A stretch of 64,000 nt of DNA from Spinacia oleracea (lineage: Eukaryota > Streptophyta > Magnoliopsida > Caryophyllales > Amaranthaceae), in the NCBI RefSeq assembly GCF_020520425.1, contig NC_079489.1:16888001-16952000 (forward strand), read 5' to 3'. The translations under genes were made by a program, and so were the position numbers. The notes beneath the pieces are model-generated. The model ran no database searches. It had not been told where the DNA came from and saw nothing but the letters and a program-made list of their open reading frames with translations. Below are positions 32,301 to 41,321 of the stretch, in pieces (position 1 is the first letter of the stretch; each line of letters starts with the position of its first letter).

Positions 32301-35159
32301 GAAGAATACTACTCATGTTCACTTGTATGAATAATGAGTTATACTTATAAGTGGTTTTACTGCTGTCTTTCATGAACTCGTTGCAGTTTATGGAGTGCAT
32401 TCACTGAAAAACTTTTACACGAGTTTATCATTTTCAATGTTGCACATGCCTGAGTAATGAGTTATATGTTGTTTAACTGCTGTTCTTCATGCACATTTCA
32501 CAGTAAATGGAAGCATTAAGTATATCATATTGAAACAACTTCTTGAAAGCTTTGCCTTATTTAGCTTTTATGCTCCTCGTCCATAATTTTTTAATAAGTA
32601 ATCCCTTCTTCCTGGCTGCAGGCAGGATTGCCTGTCATAATTTTGCGATGTGCTGATGGTTTGGAGTTAAAAGACATGCAAAGGCCAGTGGCATTCCTTG
32701 CAAAAATGACTAGCCATGAACCATTGGCAATTCATCTTGTGCGGAAGGGGATGCTGAAAGCTTCCAGGATAAGGAGATTGTTTGATTGTTCATGCCCAAA
32801 AGGGGTCATCTGTGATGTCCTCATGATCGTGTCTGAACTAGCATTTATGAACAAGGTTAGTTTGTTTATAAACAGATTTTTGTTTTTTTCTGCTATTTTT
32901 TTTTGATGGAAAATGCTCGTATCATGTATGTTTTGCAGGGTTTCTATGAATACATCGACAAGGCAAACATATTGACACGCTTAAAGGAGTTCCTCACTGC
33001 TAAAGATCCTGATTTACGTGCAAATGCTTGTTTTGCTATAGGAAACATGTGTCGACATAGCTCTTACTTTTATTATTCACTGGTAGGTTACAGACTGAAG
33101 CTCAACTCTTTTACTGTTGTTAAGCAATCCTTATGCTTACAGGGATTTCCTCTCCTGTAGCGATGACATGTGGTTGCATAATTTTTTTCCTGGCATTCTT
33201 CAATTAATACTCCCTCCGTCCCATTTTAAATGGAACAAATGAGTTTCAACACGGATTTTTAGGGGGGGGGGGGGAAGAGAAAAGACTTCTTTAGAATTTT
33301 TTATTGCTGATGAAGAGATGTAGTTGAGACAATTATATGTAAATTTTATGTAGGGTCCACTTTTATATGGAAATGTTTCAACTAAATTGGGACAACTACA
33401 AATGAGAAACATGGCAATTAAAATGGGACGGAGAGAGTAATTTACTTCCTACTATGTACATGCTAGTATGTGTTTCCTAATTGTTTGGTGCTTAGGCAAG
33501 ACATGGAATCATCAGTCTACTCATTGATCGATGTGCTGACACGGACAAGAGTACCAGGAAATTTGGCTGTTTTGCTGTAAGATTCAATACCTATTATCTT
33601 GCTTTACGTAGTTGTTGCCACCAGTGTACATTTACTTTGATTACCATCTTTGTATTGTCAGTACTTTTGGGATATGAATGTTACTCTTTCAAATGCTGTT
33701 TCAGATTGCAAATGCAGCGTTCCATAATAGTTTGCTGTATGAAGAACTTAGAAGTTCCATACATCAACTAACAAATCTGCTACTTTTACCTGAGGAAGAC
33801 AAGACAAAAGCTAATGCTGCTGGTGCTCTAAGTAATCTTGTTCTCAATTCAAACGAACTCTGTGAAGACATTGTGTCTCATGGTGCTATACAGGTAACAG
33901 GTTAGCTTCATTACATTTTGGAGTATTATGCTTGCTTTAGCTTGTTTTTTGCTGTTTCTTACACAACTGTCAGTGTTGAGTTCAGTTGGCTAGTGGGTTT
34001 GAGAGGAAAGAACATTCACTTCGCCAGCCATTTGTTTACATTTGGAACTTTTTTCTCAATATCTTAGTGGTATATTATCTGAGGGGTATTAAATGGAAAT
34101 TGAAAACTTGAATAAGGATTTAATGGAAGAGAAAGAAGTAAATAAGGTTGGAGATTAGAAAATTACAGGTTCAGCCAAAAAGAAAGAGTTCATATAGAAT
34201 TTGTCAAATGGAAAATGCCTCCTCGTAGACCAGTAAAGGGGAGAGGATCATGTTAAAATATAATCATGGCCACAGGTGTGCATCTGTCCAAACCCGGACC
34301 GGACCAGACCGACCCGGACCGGAACGAAAACCGAAATTTGATAATTCAAGACACGAAGACCGGATCGATTATGCTTGGACCAGACCCGTACCGGACCGAA
34401 AAAATCGGTCCAAAACCCGGACCGGACCGGTTTGGACCGTTTGTAAACCTATTTTTACATAATATTTATTTTTTCAAAAAATTATGGTAAAAAAAGAAAA
34501 TATATATAAAAAATCAATTGTTTAAGGCTTTTTTGGAAGCTAAAATAAAATATATCATAATATAGTAATATTTACAACATATTAAAGGAGAGAATTAAAT
34601 TGTAAAATAGTTTATATTATATTTTATTAAGGAAAAATCGATCCGGTCCAAAATCGGGTTTTGGACCGGACCAAACCGAAGACCGGAAATTGATATTTCT
34701 CGACCCGAAGACCGGACCGATTGCCTTCGGTCCGGTCCATTTTTTCGGTCCGGACCAATTTTTGCACAACTCTAATCATGGCAAAAATACAAATCTTCTC
34801 TGAGATCTTCCCATTAAGGTTTGTTTTGCAAGAATATTGATTTAAACAGATTAGTTTCTCAAATGATATATGCTTTGACTAATAATAATACAGATTTGCT
34901 TACAATTCTGCAGGCTTTACTTAAGGTGGTCTCAGACTGCTCAACAGTAGCATTGAATCCTTCGAGAAGGGATGATGTGAAGGAGTTTCCTCTGAAATTT
35001 GTTCTCATTGCTCTGAACAAAATGTGTGCACACTCACCTTGCAGACAATGTATTCATTCTTCAGAGTTGTTTCCTGTGTTATCACAACTTCGACAATCAC
35101 CTCAAGTCAAAATAGCCGACTATGCGTCCCTGATTTATGACAAAGCTAGTCAAGTTTGA
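14379..35159 (+). CDS. TIO: Fused-type Ser/Thr kinase (plant TIO, two-in-one)
   Basis: Twenty-two exons: 14379-14468, 14557-14631, 15653-15745, 15977-16051, 16225-16317, 16827-16890, 17170-17254, 17429-17501, 17596-17664, 17759-17839, 17928-17997 (or -17979), 18146-18259, 18956-19094, 27418-27586, 28232-28330, 29113-29640, 30712-31836, 32622-32855, 32939-33082, 33496-33576, 33705-33893, 34914-35159. All phases agree and give about 1,311 residues, close to the roughly 1,320 I recall for Arabidopsis TIO, which is needed for phragmoplast expansion in cytokinesis. The kinase occupies about residues 6-256: GEGQFGKVY (13-21), VAMK (Lys35), HRDMKPQN (Asp127), DFG (Asp145), GTPLYMAPE (164-172). A linker with [17 protein letters not shown] follows, then a long helical ARM/HEAT-like tail ([39 protein letters not shown]). 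Introns 12, 13, 16, 17, 19 and 21 hold transposons. The exon 11 end is uncertain because the donor is duplicated. Confidence 0.92.
17962..18003 (+). repeat. 18-bp tandem duplication carrying two splice donors
   Basis: The unit GCTCGGAAAGGTGAAGCT-like is present twice in a row, each copy containing a good donor AAAG|GTGAAG (after 17979 and after 17997). Both donors are phase 1 and both join in frame to exon 12 at 18146. Choosing one or the other would change the protein by six residues. A later GTAACC donor candidate would break the frame. Confidence 0.65.
18351..18680. mobile_element. MITE in TIO intron 12, probably Mutator-like
   Basis: The ends are inverted repeats ATGATAAAGGTC and GACCTTTATCAT, with further inverted GTTGCGAC words inside each end. 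The flanking 9-mers (TTTGGGGTG and TTTCGATTG) agree at only six positions, so a Mutator-type 9-bp duplication is possible but decayed. No gene. Confidence 0.55.
18820..18846 (+). mobile_element. Helitron 3' terminus in TIO intron 12
   Basis: A perfect 6-bp stem hairpin, CCGTGC-ATC-GCACGG (18820-18834), is followed 8 bp later by CTAG (18843-18846) and a host T. This is the Helitron 3' signature. A possible 5' end TCTATCATG at 18324 would give an element with the MITE nested inside it, but that start is weak. Confidence 0.6.
19466..19640 (+). repeat. 15-bp tandem array in 5' LTR
   Basis: About eleven copies of CTGTTCCCAAGACGG and close variants. Because 15 is divisible by three, each frame stays open and reads as repeats of CSQDG or AVPKT, or on the other strand LGNSR. 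These are artefacts of the repeat. The matching array in the 3' LTR (25838-26027) has one extra unit. Confidence 0.85.
20166..20172 (+). promoter_or_regulatory. TATA box of copia 1 5' LTR
   Basis: TATAAAA in the context CTCTATAAAAGG. The same sequence occurs at the equivalent place in the 3' LTR (26553-26559). Transcription would start roughly 30 bp downstream, in the sense direction of the kinase gene. Confidence 0.6.
20742..20753 (+). other. Primer-binding site, copia element 1
   Basis: TGGTATCAGAGC, two bases after the 5' LTR, complementary to the 3' end of plant initiator tRNA-Met, the usual primer for copia reverse transcription. Confidence 0.85.
20806..24192 (+). pseudogene. Copia gag-pol remnant: Gag, RT and RNase H, no PR/INT
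   Basis: The frame opens at ATG 20806. Residues 1-280 are copia Gag (UBN2-like), with a zinc knuckle [14 protein letters not shown] at about 285-298. An acidic, low-complexity linker follows, with six 12-residue repeats of the type [12 protein letters not shown] (22270-22490). The reverse transcriptase then begins ([13 protein letters not shown], about residue 630). A TAA at 23011-23013 stops the frame after MDVKCAF. The same frame continues from 23014 to 24192 with RT (catalytic YVDD at about 23249-23260) and RNase H ([18 protein letters not shown]), then a normal stop. No protease Asp motif and no integrase HHCC or DDE region lies between Gag and RT, where copia normally has them. The product would be a Gag-linker protein with a truncated RT. 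Confidence 0.9.
22270..22490 (+). repeat. 36-bp coding minisatellite, six copies
   Basis: Six tandem copies of a 36-bp unit encoding GVPMQEEQ(A/V)ENQ variants. Copies differ by one to three substitutions, mostly conservative (A/V, E/D), and the reading frame is kept throughout. It sits where protease and integrase would be expected. Confidence 0.9.
24588..25145 (+). pseudogene. Remnant of a third ORF between pol and 3' LTR
   Basis: About 1.5 kb separates the RNase H stop from the 3' LTR, more than a bare copia needs. Pieces of open sequence survive in different frames: a Pro/Thr-rich part starting at 24588 ([15 protein letters not shown], with [20 protein letters not shown] in the shifted frame), an [12 protein letters not shown] segment near 24880, and an acidic tail ending in TGA at 25143-25145 ([20 protein letters not shown], from 25005). 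Two A-rich runs (24770-24800, 24930-24952) break it. In some copia lineages an extra or env-position ORF lies here. I do not recognise a domain. Confidence 0.45.
25658..25669 (+). other. Polypurine tract, copia element 1
   Basis: AAAAAGGGGGAA directly before the 3' LTR, the expected plus-strand priming site. Confidence 0.8.
25673..27125 (+). repeat. 3' LTR of copia element 1
   Basis: 1,453 bp, TG...CA. Nearly identical to the 5' LTR; the 14-bp length difference is one extra 15-bp unit in the tandem array minus one C in the C run near the end. Contains a second TATAAAA (26553-26559). Followed by the duplicated target CTTTG. Confidence 0.95.
28924..29056 (+). repeat. 67-bp tandem duplication in TIO intron 15
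   Basis: Two adjacent copies of a unit starting AGCACTTAACAGTCTGCTAG (28924-28990 and 28991-29056), almost identical. It lies about 60 bp before the exon 16 acceptor, so it may have duplicated part of the branch-point region. Confidence 0.85.
29870..30230 (-). mobile_element. LINE remnant (zf-RVT region of ORF2) in TIO intron 16
   Basis: Read on the minus strand, 30230-29988 includes [20 protein letters not shown], typical of the segment after the reverse transcriptase in plant L1-type LINEs. In a shifted frame it is followed by [18 protein letters not shown], the Cys/His spacing of the zf-RVT domain. The frame change shows it is dead. Only the 3' part of ORF2 remains, antisense to the kinase gene. 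Confidence 0.65.
31891..32170. mobile_element. Stowaway MITE in TIO intron 17, 280 bp
   Basis: Terminal inverted repeats CTCCCTCTGTATTTTTTTAA / complement at 32141-32170 (including AAGAGATACACTTG), flanked by TA at 31889-31890 and 32171-32172. A second AAGAGATACACTTGC word at about 31949 repeats the left end. Confidence 0.85.
33210..33437. mobile_element. Stowaway MITE in TIO intron 19, 228 bp
   Basis: Starts CTCCCTCCGTCCCATTTTAA and ends with its near complement (TTAAAATGGGACGGAGAGAG), flanked by TA at 33208-33209 and 33438-33439. Contains an 11-12 bp G run near 33262. Confidence 0.85.
34274..34775. repeat. GGTCCGGACC-rich inverted repeat element in TIO intron 21
   Basis: Both ends carry diverged inverted sequence (GTGTGCATCTGTCCAAACCC at the left, GGACCAATTTTTGCACAAC at the right). 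Each end has several copies of CCGGACC/GGTCCGG words around an AT-rich core (34490-34630). The layout suggests a foldback or MITE-like element. The open frames at 34250-34490 arise from the repeat. Confidence 0.5.
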
Positions 35160-35387
35160 ACCTTATCTTAACCAAATAGAGAATCTAAATAATCAATCGA
35201 AAATTAGGAATTGGCGAATTGCAATAAAAAGTTGGAGAAAGAAAATCCTCAATTTCAATTTGTTTTTCTTCAAATGAATTTGATGATTTGTTTGAGAAAG
35301 GTAGAAATATTTAAAGGGTAAATAATCTAGCCGAGAAAATGTTGTTGAATGAAATGTCTGATGAAAGAAAAATATGGTTTATGCACC

Positions 35388-35626
35388 CGAATGCACAATG
35401 CTCATTGTGCACACTGTTTTTAAATGAACTAATATTTCAAATACAAAGAACATATTGTTCATACCCAAAGAACATATAGTTAATGAACATATAGTTCAAA
35501 TTCATAGAACATATAATTTAAATATTTTACTAGTACATGTACATTGAAATCATTCTCCATGTTCATTAGATTTTCAATGATTGTTCATCAGGGTGCACAA
35601 TGAGCACTGTGCACCCGGGTGTATAA
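35388..35626. mobile_element. MITE downstream of TIO, about 240 bp
   Basis: Inverted ends of about 34 bp: TTATGCACCCGAATGCACAA then TGCTCATTGTGCAC at the left, and the matching complement at 35589-35626. The interior is AT-rich with GAACATAT words. It begins about 230 bp after the kinase stop codon and may contribute to its 3' end. No clear target duplication. Confidence 0.6.
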
Positions 35627-36849
35627 TCTAAATTGCGATCAGATGAATTCTTCCGTTGAAATTCAAGAGACTGTTTAATGGAAAGTTGTTGATTAGAATA
35701 TATAAGTATTGAAATTGGGAATTTGGGATAATATTGAAAACAAGGAGTAATTTAGGGGGTTATACGATGAGCGTTGAAGTTCTTGAAAAATAAAAGCCTT
35801 ACTTTTGGGAGATGAATGGCTGAATTAGCAGCATTAACTTTTTTTTAATATTTATACTGGGCTGCGAAAATGGGCATTGGTGGCCCTCGGGGCCATCGCC
35901 GGACCTGATTGAAAGTTATAAACTCGAAATCGTGGGAGAAGAGAAGGATAATAGAAATATAGCCGTCGAAAGGGGTCTATATAATGTTTTTGTGATTTTT
36001 GCAGTTAAAAGGTAGTAAAAGATAATTTTTGTTATTTTATTAGATTTTTCTTTTTTTTGATAGGATGTTTTTTTATAGGTGGTACGGAGTAAAGTCCAAT
36101 TTCTATTTTTTAAGTGATAAAAAGTAACTTGTCAATTTTTTTAGGTGGTAAAAAAATAGTTAATTTATCCTAAGACCTTTTTCTTACTAACTTTATTTAA
36201 TTTATCTAGTTATTTATTGTTTAAAAATTTAGTTTGCTTAAATAATCTCTAAATTTTTAGTACCATGATACAAAATAAATCGAAATATCAAATCTGTGAG
36301 ATATTCTTGTAAAAATATGATAAAGAAGCAAGTGCTTGGTTTTAAGAAAAAGTTAATGATGAAAATGAAAAGTTCACCAAATAAAATTCAAGAATGCAGT
36401 GTTTTCTTTTACTTACAAATAATAATAATAAAAAATACAAGTATAATCGACTAACTTATAATTACATTACTTTTTTCTACAAACATATCAAGCGGGCTTG
36501 CCGTGGCAAATACTATCTCGCACATGCACGCCCGTTAACATTAACCGGTTGGGATAAGCTTGCACATTTTAATTTTTTTTATAAATTGTTGTCCAAGGCC
36601 GCTATTTATACGGGTGGGGTGGACCAGGTTTAGGGGGTCATCCCGCCCATAAATAGCTCTACATAAATCTATTGAATACTTAATAAATCTTGAACTTGTT
36701 CAGTTAATCATCTACGAAGTATCACACAATTTTCGTCCTATTACTTATTGCATATTTTATAGGTTTAATATGTTGAGTAAATATACTTTCCCATCATTAA
36801 TAAGTTGATTCGACTAAAATATTATCAACAGTCAACTCTAGGAAATTAT

Positions 36850-37030
36850 TATTATGTTTAGTTTTTTGTTATCTATTAATCTATAAACCAATATTATTTT
36901 TTTACATACATAAATAGTTAATGGAAAAGGATAGATAATTTAAAAGTAAATAAAGAGGTTTCTGAAGGGAAAATTTGTACCAGTAAGTGACATGCGTCAT
37001 TTTAGTAAAAAGTCAGAGATTATATATAGA
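36850..37030 (-). mobile_element. Diverged Helitron 5'-end fragment
   Basis: On the minus strand it begins TCTATATATAATC at 37030, preceded by A. It shares the ACATACATAAATAGTTAAT segment with the fragment at 2995-3030. No 3' hairpin was found. Confidence 0.35.
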
Positions 37031-37510
37031 TTCTGCATGAAATGCTACGACATGGGATTTTTAAAGATTATGTTAGATCGGACTTAAGGTTGTTTTTAGA
37101 AAAAATACAGATAATATCGGATCTGTTATAAATATATTGTATTGTGGATGCCCATTATACCCTTTATATAATTAATGTTTGATGTATGTGTATATTTGCA
37201 TTACGTCGCCTATTTTCATAACACGTTATTAGCGCAATTGCTAATTGTTGACGGAAATTAAAGGAATGTAATTACGATTGGACCTCGGATATTGGTATGC
37301 TAATTTTATGTTTTGATTCACTGTAAATTTTCTTTTTCCTAGTTCTATACTTGGTAAAATTTTGTTGTTTGTTATTTTCTACGGAGTATGAGGCAAAATT
37401 TAATATGTTTTGCGGTTCCTTACGATAATTAACTAGTTAGTGTTCCGGACAATGCCTTGTAGTGTTGAATATAGTTTGATTTTTGTTTATTCATTTCAAA
37501 TTTACTTATA

Positions 37511-37634
<124 letters not shown>

Positions 37635-38156
37635 GCTTGAAAATAATATGAATTCATCATATATGCAGTTTAAGAATAAAATTGGTTAACCAACAATTGT
37701 TGAACTAAATTTTTGAGTATTTTTTTTTTATTTTTATAAAACTTTATTTTTTATCCTAGTTTATTTACAACATATAAAAAAATTAAATTAAATTGTATAT
37801 TGAGTTATAAAGTCGAAATATATTTTAGAGTGAAAAAACACATTTTATTGGCTAAAAGAAAGCGCAATATTTTTTTTTCCAACTTTCTCTTTTAATGTCA
37901 TGGTTTTATGTTTGATCTAAATAAATTTCTAGAAACTATATATGATTTGATTAGTAAATGAATAGAAATTAAGAAAAAAAATTGTTATCATAAATTGTTA
38001 CTCAAATTGTGATCGTTGGAGTGATGGATAAAACTTAGCATTAACATATAAAAGGTCATAGGTTCAAAAATGAGTAACAACATTTTTGTGGTGACACAAT
38101 AAACAACCATGTGTGCGTATGATGTGGCACTATGATGCCATCACTTGTTAAGTCAC

Positions 38157-40300
38157 TTATCCTAAGTCTTTTACTAGTAGCTCCAAGAACCACTTCCAAC
38201 TTTCCTTGTTCTCTACTTCAACAATACCCCATGCAACAGGAAACGGATTGTTGTTTCCATCCTTTCCAACAGCAACCAAGCAGATTTCAGGCCAAGTACC
38301 CCTTAGGTGACAACCATCTACCCCTAAAATGAGCTTACAACCATGCACAAACCCTTCTTTGCAAGGCTGAAGACAACTGTAAAACCTCTGGAATAATGTG
38401 GGGGGTCTCTCAATGTTTGTAACCCTCGCAAATGCAGAACTATCAAGCTTGTATCTCCTAATAGAAGCAGCATAATCCCAAACTCTACCATACTGATCAA
38501 CTGCACTTCCATGGATGAACTGCAATGCCATTATCCTAGCATAGTAAGCGATGTAATAGTCAACCTCTAATCCCAAATGTCTTCTTATGTGATTCTGAAA
38601 AGTCTCAATTCTCATCTTGGGATCATCCCTAAATTCATCCATGAACCTCTCATCTAGGAACTCAGATGAAGCTTTTGGAGTTCCATCTTGAAAACCACAA
38701 ACCTGGCCTAACTTTATGTTCCTAATCGTCCATGACTCATCTCCTCTCATCTTCCTACTATGTATTTTGAATCTTCACTTCCTAGGATTATCACAAAACA
38801 CTTCACTTTCTTTGAATCCTTCCAAAAACAATCACATCTATGTCTACAATAGACACTAATCCTCTTTAAGTTGTTATGCAAAAAGTAATAGTCATAAACA
38901 TTTTGTACAGCATGCCACCTAATTACCTTTCTCAAACAATCTGAACATGGAAATCTTAAACCCAAAGTTAAAGGAATAAACCTTTTAAAGTCAACATCTG
39001 GATTAAATGAAGGATACCTTTCAGCTTCATCATATGATCTATACAAGCTTCCTTCTTCTGAATCTTCATTCAGGTCCTCATCTTCACCCACCCAAATTTC
39101 AGCAACATCTTCATCTGGTTGTGGATGAGGTGGTTGCTGATTTCTTGGTTGCTGAGATGGTGAAGTGGCAGGCTTGTTTCTGGTCTCAACTTGCTGATTT
39201 GCTGGTTCAGGTGTGTAGGGGAGAGGATTAGGCACGCCAAGGCTTTGGTTAACAGCCTCTGTAAGACCCTACCAACACTGTCTGAAAACAGATCAGGTAT
39301 TGGTCTATCCTCATCTCCCCTTCTTAGTATATAGGATATCATCAATCAGAATACCCATTTTGTAAACTGTGAAACAAGTTTAGGGTTTAAGGTGGAGGCT
39401 ACTATTGTTTTTTTCCTACAGGGAATTAGTTTTGAGGTCTGGTTGTGGATGTTGTTTGTGGTAGATTTCAGTTAGGTAAGTTAGGCCAACTTAATTCTGA
39501 GCTTAAAGCATCTGAACCAGATATGCTCCCTACACAAATATCCCAATGCAGTTTTTGGTTTAGGCCCACATTAAATAAAACACATAATTATCCAACTCAT
39601 CCAATCCATCAAAATATTCCATAAAAGCTTGATCCGCTTTTGGAATATCATTCACTTTCTGCATCCCCTCACCTTTCTCACCCTCTCCCTCCACCTAATA
39701 TCCTTGCCTTTCCTGAGTTTCAACACTTTTCAGATCTCCCCCCCCCCCCCCCCATCATCTTCACTCCCATCATCATCTCCATCATCCTTCCCACTTCCAT
39801 CATCTTGTCAGGCCATCACCATCTCCATCAGAATCTCTCTCGTCTTTTTCCTCATCCTCTCCCTGATTGTCATCATCATCCTCCACAAACTCCTTTCAAC
39901 TGTCCTCAATATCAGATTGCCTTTTCTCCAACACAGGTACAGATTCTTCAATGTGCTCAATAAAAACAGTTATGAAGTTGTTGTACTCTATTGAATCAAC
40001 CAACTCATTGATAGACAAATCATCTTTCTTCTATTCTTTCCTACCCTTTGCTAAGCTAAGACATTTCCTCATAAACCATATTTTTTCTCCACTGTTATAC
40101 CCAATATCATGTTTCACAACATCTACAATAGTGTAATAGCTAATCCGACTAACCCCTTATTTAATGTAAATCCCCACTCCATCATATTCTACCCTCTTAT
40201 TTTTCTTTGTTACAAAGGTCCCACCATGCCAAACTTTCAAATTCACAGCCTGTTGCAATGTGGAACAATGAGTTGTGCTCTTTTGGTCTTCATCCTCTGT
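38157..40300 (-). pseudogene. Mutator-like (MULE) transposase pseudogene
   Basis: Minus strand. The N-terminal part is scattered over 40300-39350 in broken frames (KIWHGGTF-like segment near 40230, VVKHDIGYNSGEKIWFMRKC near 40110-40060, then an acidic stretch). A 162-residue open segment (39235-38747) carries a MuDR-type region ending in CRHRCDCFWKDSKKVKC. Another frame (38750-38157) holds GDESWTIRNIKLGQVCGFQ and the start of the MULE catalytic domain: VDGCHLRGTW, with the first catalytic Asp, and AWGIVEVENKESWKWFLEL. The sequence ends at 38157 before the remaining catalytic residues. MULE transposases cut and paste DNA with long terminal inverted repeats; this copy is frameshifted and 3'-truncated, and no terminal repeats were found. 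Confidence 0.85.
39740..39755. repeat. Poly-C run of about 15 bases
   Basis: A long C homopolymer within the MULE remnant, followed by CATCAT-rich sequence. Its exact length should be treated with caution. Confidence 0.8.
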
Positions 40301-41321
40301 AATTAACATAATTTACTAATTTATTAACTAATCACATGAACCTTAGCGTAATTAACCATCTACATTATATTAATTCAAGGAAAATTTGTCCGAAAAGTCG
40401 ACAACTCAATTGGGCAAAGTCATCAAATTCAACAGACAAGGGAACAATAATACAAAAAATTAAGCTTTTTGATTAGTTTAATTACATCATTTTTAATTAC
40501 TGTGCCTGCATATTAGTTTAATGGCAAAAGTGTTTGATTACTGTGTGAGCATTTCTAGGGTTTGACAAATTTTCTGTACTTATGCTTGCTAAAGTGACAA
40601 CAATATACTTAAATAATTGGAATTACCTGAAAGATGTTCTAGATGGTAAGAAAATCAGGGTTGATTCTCTCACCTTTTGTCCAAGGTACCAAAGGACAAC
40701 ACTTTTTCTTTTTTTTGTCAATCGAACACTGCAACTTTCTAGACCACAAGGAAGGACGATGACAACAAAAGTTGGAATCAATGACAACAAGGAAGATGGT
40801 GGTTGAGGTTTTAATTTTGACTGAAAATGGTGGGTGAGGGAATTCAATTGAGAAGAGAAGACAGAGAGTTAATGAGAAGAAGAAAGGGCGCTGGAAGTAC
40901 TTTGAATTTGGTAAGATGATGAGCACGTATGAACACGCGATGATTTCCCTCTAAAGTTGTGGCAACAATCGGAATCAATGGCCGAAAAATTGTGATTTTG
41001 GCCGGAATGTTGCAACAAGGTACCATTCTTAAAACAAGTATTTAATTCAAGGTACTACTCCGTATTTGATAAAACTGAAAATATAAGGTACTAACTCACA
41101 AAATGAGGCAAAAAGAATGTACTTTTGATAATTTTGCCTACATAAAAATACCCCTATTTCAATATTTAATGAATGTTTCTCTGAATTGAATACAATTTCA
41201 TGTTTTTTAGTTACCAAAATTGTTAAATTAGGTTTTGTACTCCAGGCTCAGCTGGTATACACAAGCAAAAAGAAATCACTCTTTTGTACACAATAAATTA
41301 TGCTATACAAGTAATTTTGGT
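40301..41321. other. Intergenic DNA between the MULE remnant and the BRO1 gene
   Basis: No gene or bounded repeat is recognised. Small open frames on both strands around 40580-41030 show no domain. The MULE's own 5' terminus may lie here but I could not define it. Confidence 0.4.

Noticed and set aside
38007..39231. Plus-strand frames over the MULE remnant
   Set aside because: They are shadows of the minus-strand transposase sequence.
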